A stretch of 7,488 nt of DNA, from positions 1-7,488 of the forward strand of contig JAFAIV010000159.1 of assembly GCA_019236545.1 (NCBI GenBank). Reading direction: 5' to 3'. Source of the stretch: Actinomycetota bacterium (GTDB lineage Bacteria > Actinomycetota > Thermoleophilia > Gaiellales > Gaiellaceae). Numbering within the stretch: position 1 is the first letter of the stretch; every line of letters starts with the position of its first letter. Below are positions 1 through 7,259 of the stretch, in pieces. Below the pieces are notes generated by a model, which made no database searches, was not told where the DNA came from, and worked only from the letters and a program-made list of their open reading frames with translations. The position numbers were made by a program, and so were the translations under genes.

Positions 1-701
1 CGGACGCCGCGCGTGCCCTCGTTCAGCCCGCAGACGACGGCGTCGGGCCGGGCGACGCGCGCCATCTCGCGCACCATCCGCTCGAGATCGAGCGCGTGGT
101 GGAGCGTGGCGACGCAGTAGACGACGTCGAAGCTCGCGTCCGCGAACGGCAGGTGCTCGCCGTCGGCCTGGACGCGCGCGAACTCGCCGTAGAAGGCGCC
201 GCGCCCGAGGCCGATCTTCGGGTCGGTGAGGATGTCGGTGGCGACGTACTCGCAACCGCGCTCGAGCCAGAAGCGGGACGCCCACGCCTTCGCGGCGCCG
301 AGCTCGAGCACGCGGAGGCCGGTGCGGCCCTCGACGTAGCCGAGCAGCGTGCGGATCGCGTGGCTGTTCGAGTGCCAGTTGAGGTCGTCCCAGCCGAGCT
401 CCTCGTTGACGAACGGGAGGACGCGGTCGACGGCGTCATCCGGCTCGTACCAGGACTCCTGCCGCGCCTTCTCGACCCAGCCGGCGGCCTCGCCGAGCTT
501 CTCGCGCGCGCCCGGGAGATCCTCGTGGAGCATGAGCGGGATCCCGTCCGCGACGGCGAAGCGGCGGCCGCACTCCGCGCACGAGTAGCCGTCCTCCCCG
601 CCGGCCAGCTCGGCACGGCAGAAGGGGCAGCGGAGGAGCTCGAGGAGAGGGGTCTGCACGTCGGGGGCCGCTGCCACGCTAGCCGAGAGCCCATGCCGCA
701 T
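1..701 (-). CDS. SAM-dependent methyltransferase with N-terminal zinc ribbon (3' end cut by window edge)
   Basis: 233 codons are visible; the frame is still open at the left edge. The N-terminus carries CPFC (25-28) and CAEC (41-44), a four-cysteine Trm112-like zinc ribbon, followed by a DGIPLML stretch as in Trm112-type proteins. After a helical linker comes a class I SAM-methyltransferase fold: motif I VLELGAAKAW (131-140), an acidic motif II end at D156, QADGEHLPF (178-186) with D180 and FDVVYC (191-196). The family acts on many small molecules and glycans; the substrate cannot be read from the sequence, but the neighbours suggest a sugar or glycan. Start choice: ATG at 701 is used; GTG at 677 also fits, as the homologous part begins only around residue 19. 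Neither has a clear Shine-Dalgarno sequence. It is divergent from the gene at 737. The family call is firm, the substrate unknown. Confidence 0.88.
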   Translation of the reverse strand, partial: MRHGLSASVAAAPDVQTPLLELLRCPFCRAELAGGEDGYSCAECGRRFAVADGIPLMLHEDLPGAREKLGEAAGWVEKARQESWYEPDDAVDRVLPFVNEELGWDDLNWHSNSHAIRTLLGYVEGRTGLRVLELGAAKAWASRFWLERGCEYVATDILTDPKIGLGRGAFYGEFARVQADGEHLPFADASFDVVYCVATLHHALDLERMVREMARVARPDAVVCGLNEGTRGV

Positions 702-736
702 ACACAGGGTTAACAGCGTTTGGTTACCGTGCTTCC
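702..736. promoter_or_regulatory. Divergent intergenic region, probable promoters for both flanking genes
   Basis: These 35 bp are the only true intergenic DNA in the window and separate two divergent starts. About half the bases are A or T, far more than in the flanking genes. Two similar heptamers, GGTTAAC (708-714) and GGTTACC (722-728), lie in direct orientation and could be operator half-sites or chance. No confident -10/-35 pair is visible on either strand. The short length and missing Shine-Dalgarno sequences would fit leaderless or near-leaderless transcripts. Promoter function is inferred from the divergent layout only. Confidence 0.35.
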
Positions 737-2560
737 GTGACGATCGCGGCCGTGGCACTCGCCGCGCTCCCGGTGTCGTTCCTCGTCATCCGGGGACTGC
801 TGCGGACCCCGGCGGCGCTGCGCTTCGTGAACGCTCCGAGCGCGGAACGGTGGAGCGCGCGCTCGACCCCGCTGCTCGGCGGCTTCGGCATCTTCACCGG
901 GATCCTCGTCGCCTCGGGCCTCGCGGTCGCCACCGGCGCGCTGCCGGTCGGCTGGCGCCTCGCGGGCGTCGTCGGCGGCTGCGCGATCCTCTTCGTCGCC
1001 GGGGCGATCGACGACATCCACCACCTCAGCCCGCTCGCGAAGATCGCGGCGCAGGTCGGCGCTGCGGCGGCGGTGCTCGGGGTCGGGATCCACGTCGAGC
1101 TGATCCACAACCGCGTGATCGGGACGGTGCTCGCGCTCGTCTGGCTGATCGGGATGACGAACGCGTTCAACCTGCTCGACAACATGGACGGCCTCGCCGC
1201 GACGCTGGCGACGATCTCGTGCGCGTTCTTCGCGATCGACGCGTTCACCGTCCACCCGCGGCCGCTCGTCCAGCTCGTCTCGCTCGCGATCTGCTTCGCC
1301 TGCCTCGGCTTCCTCCCGTACAACCTGCGCCTGCGCGGCAAGGCGGAGGTCTACATGGGCGACAGCGGCAGCCAGGTGCTCGGCTTCGGGCTCGGCGCCC
1401 TCGGCCTCGCCTCCAGCTGGACGGTCGCCGGCTCGACCGTGGCGACGCTGCTGCTGCCGATCCTCGTCCTCGCGGTGCCGATCCTCGACACGACGCTCGT
1501 CACGGTCGTGCGGCTGCTGGAGGGGCGGTCGGTGACCCAGGGCGGCCGCGACCACACCTCGCACCGGCTCGTCTACCAGGGGCTGTCGGACAAGCGCGCC
1601 GTCGTGCTGCTGGCCGTGGTCTCGGCGGCGCTCGGGATGACGAGCCTCGCGTACAAGGTGCTCGACTCGACCGCGCTGACGATGGTCGGCGTCCTCGTCA
1701 CGTTCGCCTTCCTCGTCCAGTTCGCGAGCTACCTCGCAGGCGTCGGCCAGGGCGCGCCGACCGCCACGACGGCGAGCGGGCTGATGCGGTCACTCGTCGT
1801 GAACCGGCGCCGGCTCGTCGAGGTGCTCGTCGACTTCGCCCTCTGCAGCGCCTCGTTCACGGCCGCGTTCATGATCCGGATCGGCGCGACGAGCTTCACG
1901 AACGCCTCGTTCGAGTACGTCTTCTACCGCACGTTGCCGGCGCTGCTCGTGGCCCGCTACCTCGCCTTCATCGCGTTCGGCCTCTACCGCGGCGTCTGGC
2001 GCTACGCAGGCGCGGTCGACGCGGCTCGGGTCGTCGGGGCGGTCGTCGTCTCGGAGGCGGCGGCGTTCCTCTTCATCTGGGGGTCGATCGGCTGGCACCA
2101 GTTCCCGCGCGGCACGTTCGCGATCGACGTCTTCCTCTGCATCTTCCTGATCGGCGCCGCCCGCTTCTCCGAGCGCGGAGTCGCGCACGCGATCCGCAGC
2201 TTCGTCGCCCGCGACGCGCGGCGGCGCGTGCTCATCGTCGGCGCCGGCCGCTCCGGGCGGAGCCTCCTCCGCGAGCTCCGCGAAACGCCCGGCGAGCTCG
2301 TCGTCGGCTTCGTGGACGACGACCGCGCGCTGCTCAAGCGGCGGATCCAGGGCGTGCCGATCGTCTCGGGCCTGGACGAGATCGGCTGGGCGATCGGCCG
2401 CGTCAACCCCGACGCGGTGCTGGTGACGATTCCCGACGCGCCGCGCGAGCGGCTCGACGGCGTCGTCGAGGCGTGCTCCCGCGCCGAGGTCGCCTGCCGG
2501 TTCGTGAAGCGCGAGATCGACCTCGACCCGGCGTTGTTCCTGGGCGCAGCGGTCGAGTGA
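737..2560 (+). CDS. WecA/TagO-type polyprenyl-phosphate sugar-1-phosphate transferase fused to FlaA1/CapD-type membrane and Rossmann domains
   Basis: 607 residues, GTG start; the frame has no earlier start, and GTG at 752 is an alternative. Residues 1-~335 are a complete multi-pass WecA/TagO/MraY-family enzyme, which moves a sugar-1-phosphate from a UDP-sugar to polyprenyl phosphate on the cytoplasmic face and so starts glycan synthesis. Family motifs are all present: Asp pair D92-D93 in AIDDIHHL, NAFNLLDNMDGLA (142-154) with N145, D148 and D151, GDSGSQ (208-213), and DHTSHRL (272-278), a variant of the C-terminal histidine motif. Residues ~355-480 form a second membrane block with FGLYRGVWRYAG (414-425), typical of the N-terminus of CapD/PglF/WbpM proteins. 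Residues ~497-590 are a Rossmann unit: RVLIVGAGRSG (497-507), GFVDDD (524-529). The protein stops after KREIDLDPALFLG (591-603), just where the catalytic dehydratase/epimerase domain would begin in FlaA1/CapD proteins. The Rossmann part may therefore sense or bind a nucleotide or sugar rather than catalyse (inference). TGA overlaps the next start by 4 bp. Confidence 0.92.
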   Translation: MTIAAVALAALPVSFLVIRGLLRTPAALRFVNAPSAERWSARSTPLLGGFGIFTGILVASGLAVATGALPVGWRLAGVVGGCAILFVAGAIDDIHHLSPLAKIAAQVGAAAAVLGVGIHVELIHNRVIGTVLALVWLIGMTNAFNLLDNMDGLAATLATISCAFFAIDAFTVHPRPLVQLVSLAICFACLGFLPYNLRLRGKAEVYMGDSGSQVLGFGLGALGLASSWTVAGSTVATLLLPILVLAVPILDTTLVTVVRLLEGRSVTQGGRDHTSHRLVYQGLSDKRAVVLLAVVSAALGMTSLAYKVLDSTALTMVGVLVTFAFLVQFASYLAGVGQGAPTATTASGLMRSLVVNRRRLVEVLVDFALCSASFTAAFMIRIGATSFTNASFEYVFYRTLPALLVARYLAFIAFGLYRGVWRYAGAVDAARVVGAVVVSEAAAFLFIWGSIGWHQFPRGTFAIDVFLCIFLIGAARFSERGVAHAIRSFVARDARRRVLIVGAGRSGRSLLRELRETPGELVVGFVDDDRALLKRRIQGVPIVSGLDEIGWAIGRVNPDAVLVTIPDAPRERLDGVVEACSRAEVACRFVKREIDLDPALFLGAAVE

Positions 2561-4803
2561 GCTCCGTCACGACGGCCGAGCGCGCCGAGACGCGCGCGCT
2601 GAGCGACCGCCTGCTCGCAGCCCTGCCGCTGACGAGCGTCTACGTCTGGCTCTGCACCGTCTACCTCGTCGAGGCCTGGGGGCGGCTGACGCCGTGGCTG
2701 TTCGACGACGAGCTCAAGGCGACGCAGATCGCGCGCGGGATCGCGGCGAGCGGGCGGCCGATGCAGCGCGGCCAGCACGTCGGCTTCGACTCGCTCTACG
2801 AGTACGTCACCGCGCCCGTCTGGCTGATCCACGACGTCGCGAACGCGTACTCCGGGGTCAAGTACCTCGACGTCTTCCTGATGGCGGCGGTCGTCTTCCC
2901 GACGTACTTCCTCGCGCGGATGATCGTCGGGCGGACGGCGGCGCTCTTCGCGGCGGCCGGCGCCGGCGCGATCCCGTCGCTCGCCTACAGCGGCTACCTC
3001 GTGGAGGAGAACGTCGCGTACCCGTATGCGGCGCTCTGTTTCTTCCTGATCGCGAAGGCGCTCGTCGAGTGGCCGCGGAACCGGCGCTGGGCGGTCGGCG
3101 CGGGCGTCGCCTGCGTCGTCGCACCGGCGGTGCGCGGCGAGCTCGCGGTGCTGCCCGCGATGTATGTGCTCGCGGTGCTCTTCCTCGCGTGGACGAGCAC
3201 GTGGGCGCGCGAGCGGCGGAAGGACTGGACAGGCGGCGACTGGGCCGGCTTCGTCGCGCTCCTCTTCGGCGCGATCTTCCTCGTCAGCGCGGTGCTGACG
3301 AGCGCGTCGCACAGCTGGGCCTGGGCGACGCAGTTCTACAAGCACCGGATGATCGACCAGACCGGCTGGGCCGCGGGGGCGCTCGCGATCGGGATCGGCG
3401 TCATCCCGCTGATCGCCGGGCTCGCGTCGCTCTTCCGCCTGCCCGGAGAGGCGCCGTCGCGGCGGCTGCGCGCCTTCCGGATCGTGCTCGTCAGCGCCCT
3501 GATCACCTTCGGGCTCTACACCGCCGTGAAGGCCGCGTATCTCTCGGCCGTCTTCGCGACGCGCGTCGAGGAGCGGAACCTGATCTACATCTCGCCGCTC
3601 CTCTTCATCGGAACCGCCCTGCTCCTCGACCGGAGGACGGTCAACCGCTGGGCGCTCCTCGGCTGCGGCGCGTTCGGCGCGTACCTCGTCCTCTACGCCG
3701 TCTACCACCCGACGCAGTACCCGTACGAGATGAACGTCCAGCTCTACTCGGACGCGCTCGGGCTGGCGATCCTCCAGCAGGCGAACCGGACCGCGCCGTT
3801 CTACTGGACGCCGCAGGACGCGCGCTGGGTGCTGCTGGGGATCGTGGTCGTCGGGACGCTCGTGATCGCGCTGCTCCCGGTCGTGCGGCAGCGCGCGGCG
3901 CGGGTGGCGGGCGCGCTCGCGGTCGCGCTCGGCGTCGCCGTCGTCACCTGGTCGCTGACAGGCGAGATCGCGGCGGCCTCGGGGGGCAACCGCACCGGCC
4001 AGCTGTTCGCGAACACCCTCAGCCCGACCGGCCAGCCGTACTCCTGGGTCGACCAGACGACGCACGGGGCGCCCACGCTCTACGAGGGCGAGGGCGAGTA
4101 CGACCAGGATCCCGAATGGCTGGTCGAGTTCTGGAACCGGTCGATCGTCTCCGTCGGCAGCCTCGACGGCACCGTCGGCGGGCCAGGCCCGGCGGGCGCG
4201 CCGAACGTCCTCCCGAACGGGAAGCTCTACTGGGGCCTCGACCCGAAGGTGCAGACGCCCTCGTACGGCTACGCGGTCGAGGACTGGCCGTGCGTCGACT
4301 TCGAGGGCGCGACCGCCGCGCGCCACTGGCGCCTCGCGGGCGGCACGCCACATCTCTGGAAGCTGATCCGGCTGACGCAGCCGAACCGGCTCCGCTCCAC
4401 GTGCAGCGGGATCTATCCGGACGGCTGGACCGGCTCGAACGACAGCGAGTACTTCCGCTTCGGCCAGGGGCAGGGCTGGCTGCGCGTCGCGATCGCGCGC
4501 CCGGCGCCGGGCAACGCCGCCCCGACGAACGTCCACGTCCTGCTCGGCTCGCTCGTGAACGGCCCCGACCGCGAGCCGGTCTACGGGAGGACGCTCGTGG
4601 AGAAGTCGGTGCACCTGAAGAGCGGCGACGCGACCACGGTGTGGATCCGCTCACCGCTGCAACGGTTCGCGGCGCGGGTCGTCGTCGACGTGAAGTTCGA
4701 GCCGCACCTCGTCGTCCCGCCGAGCGACCCGAGCTACGGCGACGTCCGCCAGCTCGGCGTCCAGCTTCACTACGCCGTCGTTCGGAAGGCAGCGCACAGG
4801 TAG
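2557..4803 (+). CDS. GT-C-like integral membrane glycosyltransferase with large C-terminal domain
   Basis: 748 residues from GTG at 2557, whose GTGA overlaps the upstream stop, so translation is probably coupled. The open frame continues far upstream, but that part is antisense-like, Arg-rich sequence inside the previous gene. About 12 membrane segments lie between residues 22 and 468. The first extracytoplasmic loop has FDDE (49-52), then YEYVTAP (81-87): the acidic first-loop motif of GT-C enzymes (PMT/ArnT-like), which use polyprenyl-linked sugar donors on the outer face. VEEN (149-152) and RVEERNLIYISPLLF (336-350) also resemble this superfamily. Residues ~470-748 lack membrane segments and are rich in W, G, Y and P; C579 and C616 could form a disulfide if exported. 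I do not recognise a named domain there. Sharing an operon with the WecA-type gene supports a role in surface-glycan assembly. Other possibilities: a glycan polymerase or a non-catalytic relative. Confidence 0.78.
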   Translation: MSSVTTAERAETRALSDRLLAALPLTSVYVWLCTVYLVEAWGRLTPWLFDDELKATQIARGIAASGRPMQRGQHVGFDSLYEYVTAPVWLIHDVANAYSGVKYLDVFLMAAVVFPTYFLARMIVGRTAALFAAAGAGAIPSLAYSGYLVEENVAYPYAALCFFLIAKALVEWPRNRRWAVGAGVACVVAPAVRGELAVLPAMYVLAVLFLAWTSTWARERRKDWTGGDWAGFVALLFGAIFLVSAVLTSASHSWAWATQFYKHRMIDQTGWAAGALAIGIGVIPLIAGLASLFRLPGEAPSRRLRAFRIVLVSALITFGLYTAVKAAYLSAVFATRVEERNLIYISPLLFIGTALLLDRRTVNRWALLGCGAFGAYLVLYAVYHPTQYPYEMNVQLYSDALGLAILQQANRTAPFYWTPQDARWVLLGIVVVGTLVIALLPVVRQRAARVAGALAVALGVAVVTWSLTGEIAAASGGNRTGQLFANTLSPTGQPYSWVDQTTHGAPTLYEGEGEYDQDPEWLVEFWNRSIVSVGSLDGTVGGPGPAGAPNVLPNGKLYWGLDPKVQTPSYGYAVEDWPCVDFEGATAARHWRLAGGTPHLWKLIRLTQPNRLRSTCSGIYPDGWTGSNDSEYFRFGQGQGWLRVAIARPAPGNAAPTNVHVLLGSLVNGPDREPVYGRTLVEKSVHLKSGDATTVWIRSPLQRFAARVVVDVKFEPHLVVPPSDPSYGDVRQLGVQLHYAVVRKAAHR

Positions 4804-5345
4804 CTGAAGCGCGCGCGGAGGAGCGCGCGCGCCAGCGGGCCGGTGCGCTCGAGGGCGCGCACGACGGCGGCGGGCGGCGCGTGCCGCTGCGGAAAGAGGA
4901 ACGGGTGGAGGACGAGGCGGTCGAAGCCGGCGGCCTCAAGGTCGGCGCGGACGTCGTCGACGCGGTACTGGCGCGGGTTGAGGTCGAAGACGAGCTTCGT
5001 CTCCGTGAAGCCGCCGACGCGGCGGAGGAGCTCGCGCCGGTCGCGCGCGTAGTAGACGGCCCGGAAGATCGTCGTCGCCTGCACCGGCTCGGGCGGCTCG
5101 TACCCGTTCAGGTCTCCCTCGACGACGTCGCGGCCCGCGGCGCGCGCGGACGCGACCATCTCCGGGCTCGCGTCGACGCCGAGATAGCGCTGCTCCGGGA
5201 GGAAGTCCGCGAGGCCGCCGTCTCCGCAGGCGAGGTCGAGGATGCGGTCGCCCGGCCGGAGCCGCGGGCCGAGCTCGACGACGAGCCGCGCGCGGTGCGC
5301 GAGGTAGCCGGCGGGGTCGGCGTACGCGGTCTGCGACCAGCTCAT
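4770..5345 (-). CDS. Small class I SAM-dependent methyltransferase
   Basis: 191 residues from ATG at 5345, which overlaps the stop of the GT2 gene (ATGA, 4 bp). The fold is clear: motif I RILDLACGDGG (34-44), GVDASPEMV (56-64) with D58 as the probable ribose-binding acid, GDLNGY (77-82), and a post-motif region around IFRAVYYA. The C-terminal part keeps conserved-looking FDLNPRQY and HPFLFPQ segments. It lacks the zinc ribbon of the methyltransferase at the left edge and is not a copy of it. As the last gene of a glycosyltransferase operon it probably methylates a sugar, glycan or sugar nucleotide; the substrate is not visible. Its last 34 bases overlap the end of the convergent GT-C-like gene (4770-4803). 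Confidence 0.87.
   Translation of the reverse strand: MSWSQTAYADPAGYLAHRARLVVELGPRLRPGDRILDLACGDGGLADFLPEQRYLGVDASPEMVASARAAGRDVVEGDLNGYEPPEPVQATTIFRAVYYARDRRELLRRVGGFTETKLVFDLNPRQYRVDDVRADLEAAGFDRLVLHPFLFPQRHAPPAAVVRALERTGPLARALLRARFSYLCAAFRTTA
4809..4830 (+). terminator. Possible GC hairpin just after the GT-C-like gene stop
   Basis: An 8-bp alternating GC stem (GCGCGCGC, 4809-4816 and 4823-4830) with loop GGAGGA begins six bases after the TAG at 4801-4803. No T-run follows, so it is not a classical intrinsic terminator. The DNA is also coding for Ala/Arg-rich residues 172-179 of the convergent methyltransferase, which could produce such a repeat by codon use alone. It is listed because it sits where plus-strand transcription should end. 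Confidence 0.2.
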
Positions 5346-6106
5346 CGCCAGGCGAGCAGCCGTTCGGGGTGCTTGCGCAGGAAGCGGAGCATCGCCCGCG
5401 CGTGCCAGAGCGTGTGCCGCGTCAGGAAGCGCTTGTCGATCACCGCGGCGTACTCGTGGTGGACGATCGCGGCCGGGACGTACCAACGCTCCCAGCCCGC
5501 CTTCGCGGCGCGGTAGTTGAGGTCGATGTCCTCGACGTACATCCGGTAGCCCGCATCCCAGCCGCCGATCTGGTCGAGCATCGCCCGGCGGAGGAGCAGG
5601 AACGCGCCGAGCATCGTGTCCGTCTGCACCGGCTCGTCCGGTCGCTCGTCGAGGAGATAGTGGCGCCGCTGCCAGCGCTGCGGCGGGAAGAGCAGGCGCA
5701 GCGGCGTCCGCCGGATAAGCGTCGCACCGACGGTCGGGAAGCTGCGTCGCGAGGCCTGCCACGAGCCATCCGGGTAGAGCATCCGCGGCCCGGCGACGCC
5801 GGCGCGCGGATGCGCCTCGAGGAACTCGCGCAGCGTCTCGATCGCGCCGGGCGAGGGGATCGCGTCCGGGTTGGCGATCAGGACGAGCTCGTGCTGCGTG
5901 AGCTCGGCGCCGAGGTTCGCGTTCGCGGCGAAGGCGAGCGGCTTCTCGTTCTCGTGGACGCGCGTGCCGAGCGGGAGCTCCTCCGGGACCGAGCCGCGGA
6001 TGTTCGCGATCACGAGCAGCTCGTCCACCTGGGGCGCGAGCGCAGGCAGGGAGCGTTCCAGCTCCGCCGCGTGGCCGTGCGAGACGACGACGGCGCTGAC
6101 CCTCAC
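5342..6106 (-). CDS. Family 2 glycosyltransferase (rhamnosyltransferase-like)
   Basis: 254 residues from GTG at 6106, whose GTGA overlaps the stop of the GT4 gene. It starts with the GT-A fold strand VSAVVVSHGH (3-12). NEKPLAFAANANLG (53-66) matches the N-x-G-F-A-x-x-x-N-x-G element of this family. LIANPDA (76-82) holds the metal/nucleotide-binding DxD-equivalent (N79-P-D81). MLGAFLLLRR (165-174) and GGWDAGYRMYVEDIDL (181-196) contain the acceptor-site and catalytic-base region with E192, D193 and D195. A basic C-terminus follows (HARAMLRFLRKHP). There are no membrane spans, so it is probably a cytoplasmic or peripheral enzyme moving a sugar from an NDP-donor to a growing lipid-linked glycan. 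The donor is not determined; rhamnose is only suggested by family resemblance. It is the middle gene of a tightly coupled operon. Confidence 0.92.
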   Translation of the reverse strand: MRVSAVVVSHGHAAELERSLPALAPQVDELLVIANIRGSVPEELPLGTRVHENEKPLAFAANANLGAELTQHELVLIANPDAIPSPGAIETLREFLEAHPRAGVAGPRMLYPDGSWQASRRSFPTVGATLIRRTPLRLLFPPQRWQRRHYLLDERPDEPVQTDTMLGAFLLLRRAMLDQIGGWDAGYRMYVEDIDLNYRAAKAGWERWYVPAAIVHHEYAAVIDKRFLTRHTLWHARAMLRFLRKHPERLLAWR

Positions 6107-7116
6107 GCGAGCGCCTGCTTGTAGACCTCGACCGTGCGTCGCGCGGTCTCGTCCCAGGAGAAGAGCTTCGCCCGCTCGAGCGCCTTCGCCGACCACGGCG
6201 CCGGATCGGCGAGGACGCGCGCGACGGCCTCTCCGAAGTCCTCGGGCTCGGCGTAGACGATCGCGTCGCCGCCGACCTCCTTCACGGCTGCGTCCGGCGT
6301 GGCGACGACGGGCGTCCCACACGCCATCGCCTCCGCGACCGGCAGGCCGAAGCCCTCGTAGCGGGTCGGGAAGAGCAGGACGGCCGCGCCCTGGACGAGC
6401 CTGACCAGCTCGCTCTCGGGCACGAACCCGAGCACCTCGGCACCGCGGCGGCGGAGGGCGGCGACGAGCTCCTTGTCGCGCTCAGGGCCGACCGAGACGA
6501 GCGTGCGGCCGACGGCCTGCGCCGCGTCGGCGGCGGCGAGCGGATTCTTGCGCGGCTCGACGGCGCCGACGAGCAGGAGGTAGTCGCCGCGCGGCCCCGG
6601 CGCGGGCGTGAAGCGCGGGTCGGTGGCGAGCGGCGTGACGACGACCTTCTCCTCCGGCAGCCGGTAGAGCTGGACGAGGTCGTCCTTCGTCCGCTGCGAG
6701 ATGGCGAGCACGCGCCGGGCGGCGCGGGCGGACCGCGGCACCACGACGCGGAAGATGGCCGTCTCGCGGTGTCCCATCAGCGATGCGTCGCGCTCGAAGG
6801 ACAGGTCCTGGACGGTCAGCACGGCGGGGCACGGGACGCGCAGCGGCAGCGAGTGGACGAAGTGCGCGAGCTGAGGCCGCAGGCGGCGGAGCAGGAGCGG
6901 GACGCGGAGCGCCATCCGGAGCTCCTGCGAGCGCGCGGGCAGGTGCACCGGCTCGACGCCCTCCGGGACGAGGTCGGGGCGGCGCGTGATCGCCGCGATC
7001 CGCAGGCCGACGGCGTGCGCCGGGAGCGCGCGCAGAAGCTCGCGGACGTACGTCTCGTCGCCGGTGCGCTGGCGGCCGAGGACGTCCGCGTCCACGACGA
7101 CGAGCGGGTCGCTCAC
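6103..7116 (-). CDS. Family 4 glycosyltransferase (GT-B fold)
   Basis: 337 residues from GTG at 7116, overlapping by 4 bp the stop of the truncated GT4 fragment upstream. The frame stays open further upstream, but that DNA belongs to the other GT4 fragment and to antisense of the plus-strand repeat arm, so this start is preferred; the mirrored copy at 7376 begins at the equivalent codon. The N-terminal domain has GDETYVRELLRALP (19-32) and TVQDLSFE (101-108), where many GT4 enzymes have H-D and this one has Q-D. The donor-binding domain shows LLVGAVEPRKN (181-191) and RYEGFGLPVAEAMACGTPVVA (from 252), with the EX7E pair E254/E262. It is a retaining sugar transferase using NDP-sugars; the nearest known style is mannosyl/glucosyl/rhamnosyl transferase, not resolved. 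Its C-terminus (LFSWDETARRTVEVY) resembles the ends of both truncated GT4 fragments, pointing to tandem paralogues. Confidence 0.93.
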   Translation of the reverse strand: MSDPLVVVDADVLGRQRTGDETYVRELLRALPAHAVGLRIAAITRRPDLVPEGVEPVHLPARSQELRMALRVPLLLRRLRPQLAHFVHSLPLRVPCPAVLTVQDLSFERDASLMGHRETAIFRVVVPRSARAARRVLAISQRTKDDLVQLYRLPEEKVVVTPLATDPRFTPAPGPRGDYLLLVGAVEPRKNPLAAADAAQAVGRTLVSVGPERDKELVAALRRRGAEVLGFVPESELVRLVQGAAVLLFPTRYEGFGLPVAEAMACGTPVVATPDAAVKEVGGDAIVYAEPEDFGEAVARVLADPAPWSAKALERAKLFSWDETARRTVEVYKQALA

Positions 7117-7259
7117 CCGGCGGCCTCGCGGTAGACGCCGATGGTGCGGCGCGCGGTCTCCTCCCAGGAGAACGCTTTCGCGCGCTCGAGGCCGCGCGCG
7201 CGGAGGTCGTCGCGGCGCGATCCGGCCTCCTCTATCCCGGCGGCGATCGCGGCCGGGAT
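7113..7259 (-). pseudogene. C-terminal fragment of a GT4 glycosyltransferase, truncated at the palindrome centre
   Basis: 48 codons ending in TGA at 7115-7113 read as a GT4 C-terminus: IPAAIAAGIEEA, then RRDDLRARGLERAK, then FSWEETARRT, much like the end of the intact GT4 downstream. Upstream of 7259 this strand is antisense to the plus-strand copy and shows no GT4 sequence, so the catalytic domains (~300 residues) are missing. The remaining part has no stop or frameshift and keeps its 4-bp overlap with the next gene, so the truncation looks recent or artificial rather than an old decayed gene. Confidence 0.8.

Noticed and set aside
23..694. 223-codon minus-strand frame beginning MGSRLAW
   Set aside because: Ser/Arg/Thr-rich shadow; the other minus frame in the same DNA gives the zinc ribbon and methyltransferase motifs.
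850..2556. Possible long N-terminal extension of the GT-C-like protein
   Set aside because: The added residues are low-complexity Arg/Ala/Pro sequence in the wrong frame of the WecA fusion gene; GTG at 2557 gives the usual overlapping start and a sensible N-terminus.
2002..4614. 870-codon open frame on the minus strand
   Set aside because: Composition is dominated by R, A, D, E and P with no domain or membrane pattern; it is antisense to two well-supported membrane-protein genes. Long stop-free shadows are expected at this GC content.
2694..5516. 940-codon open frame on the plus strand
   Set aside because: It runs out of frame through the GT-C-like gene and then antisense through the methyltransferase and GT2 genes; Arg/Ala-rich with no recognisable motif.
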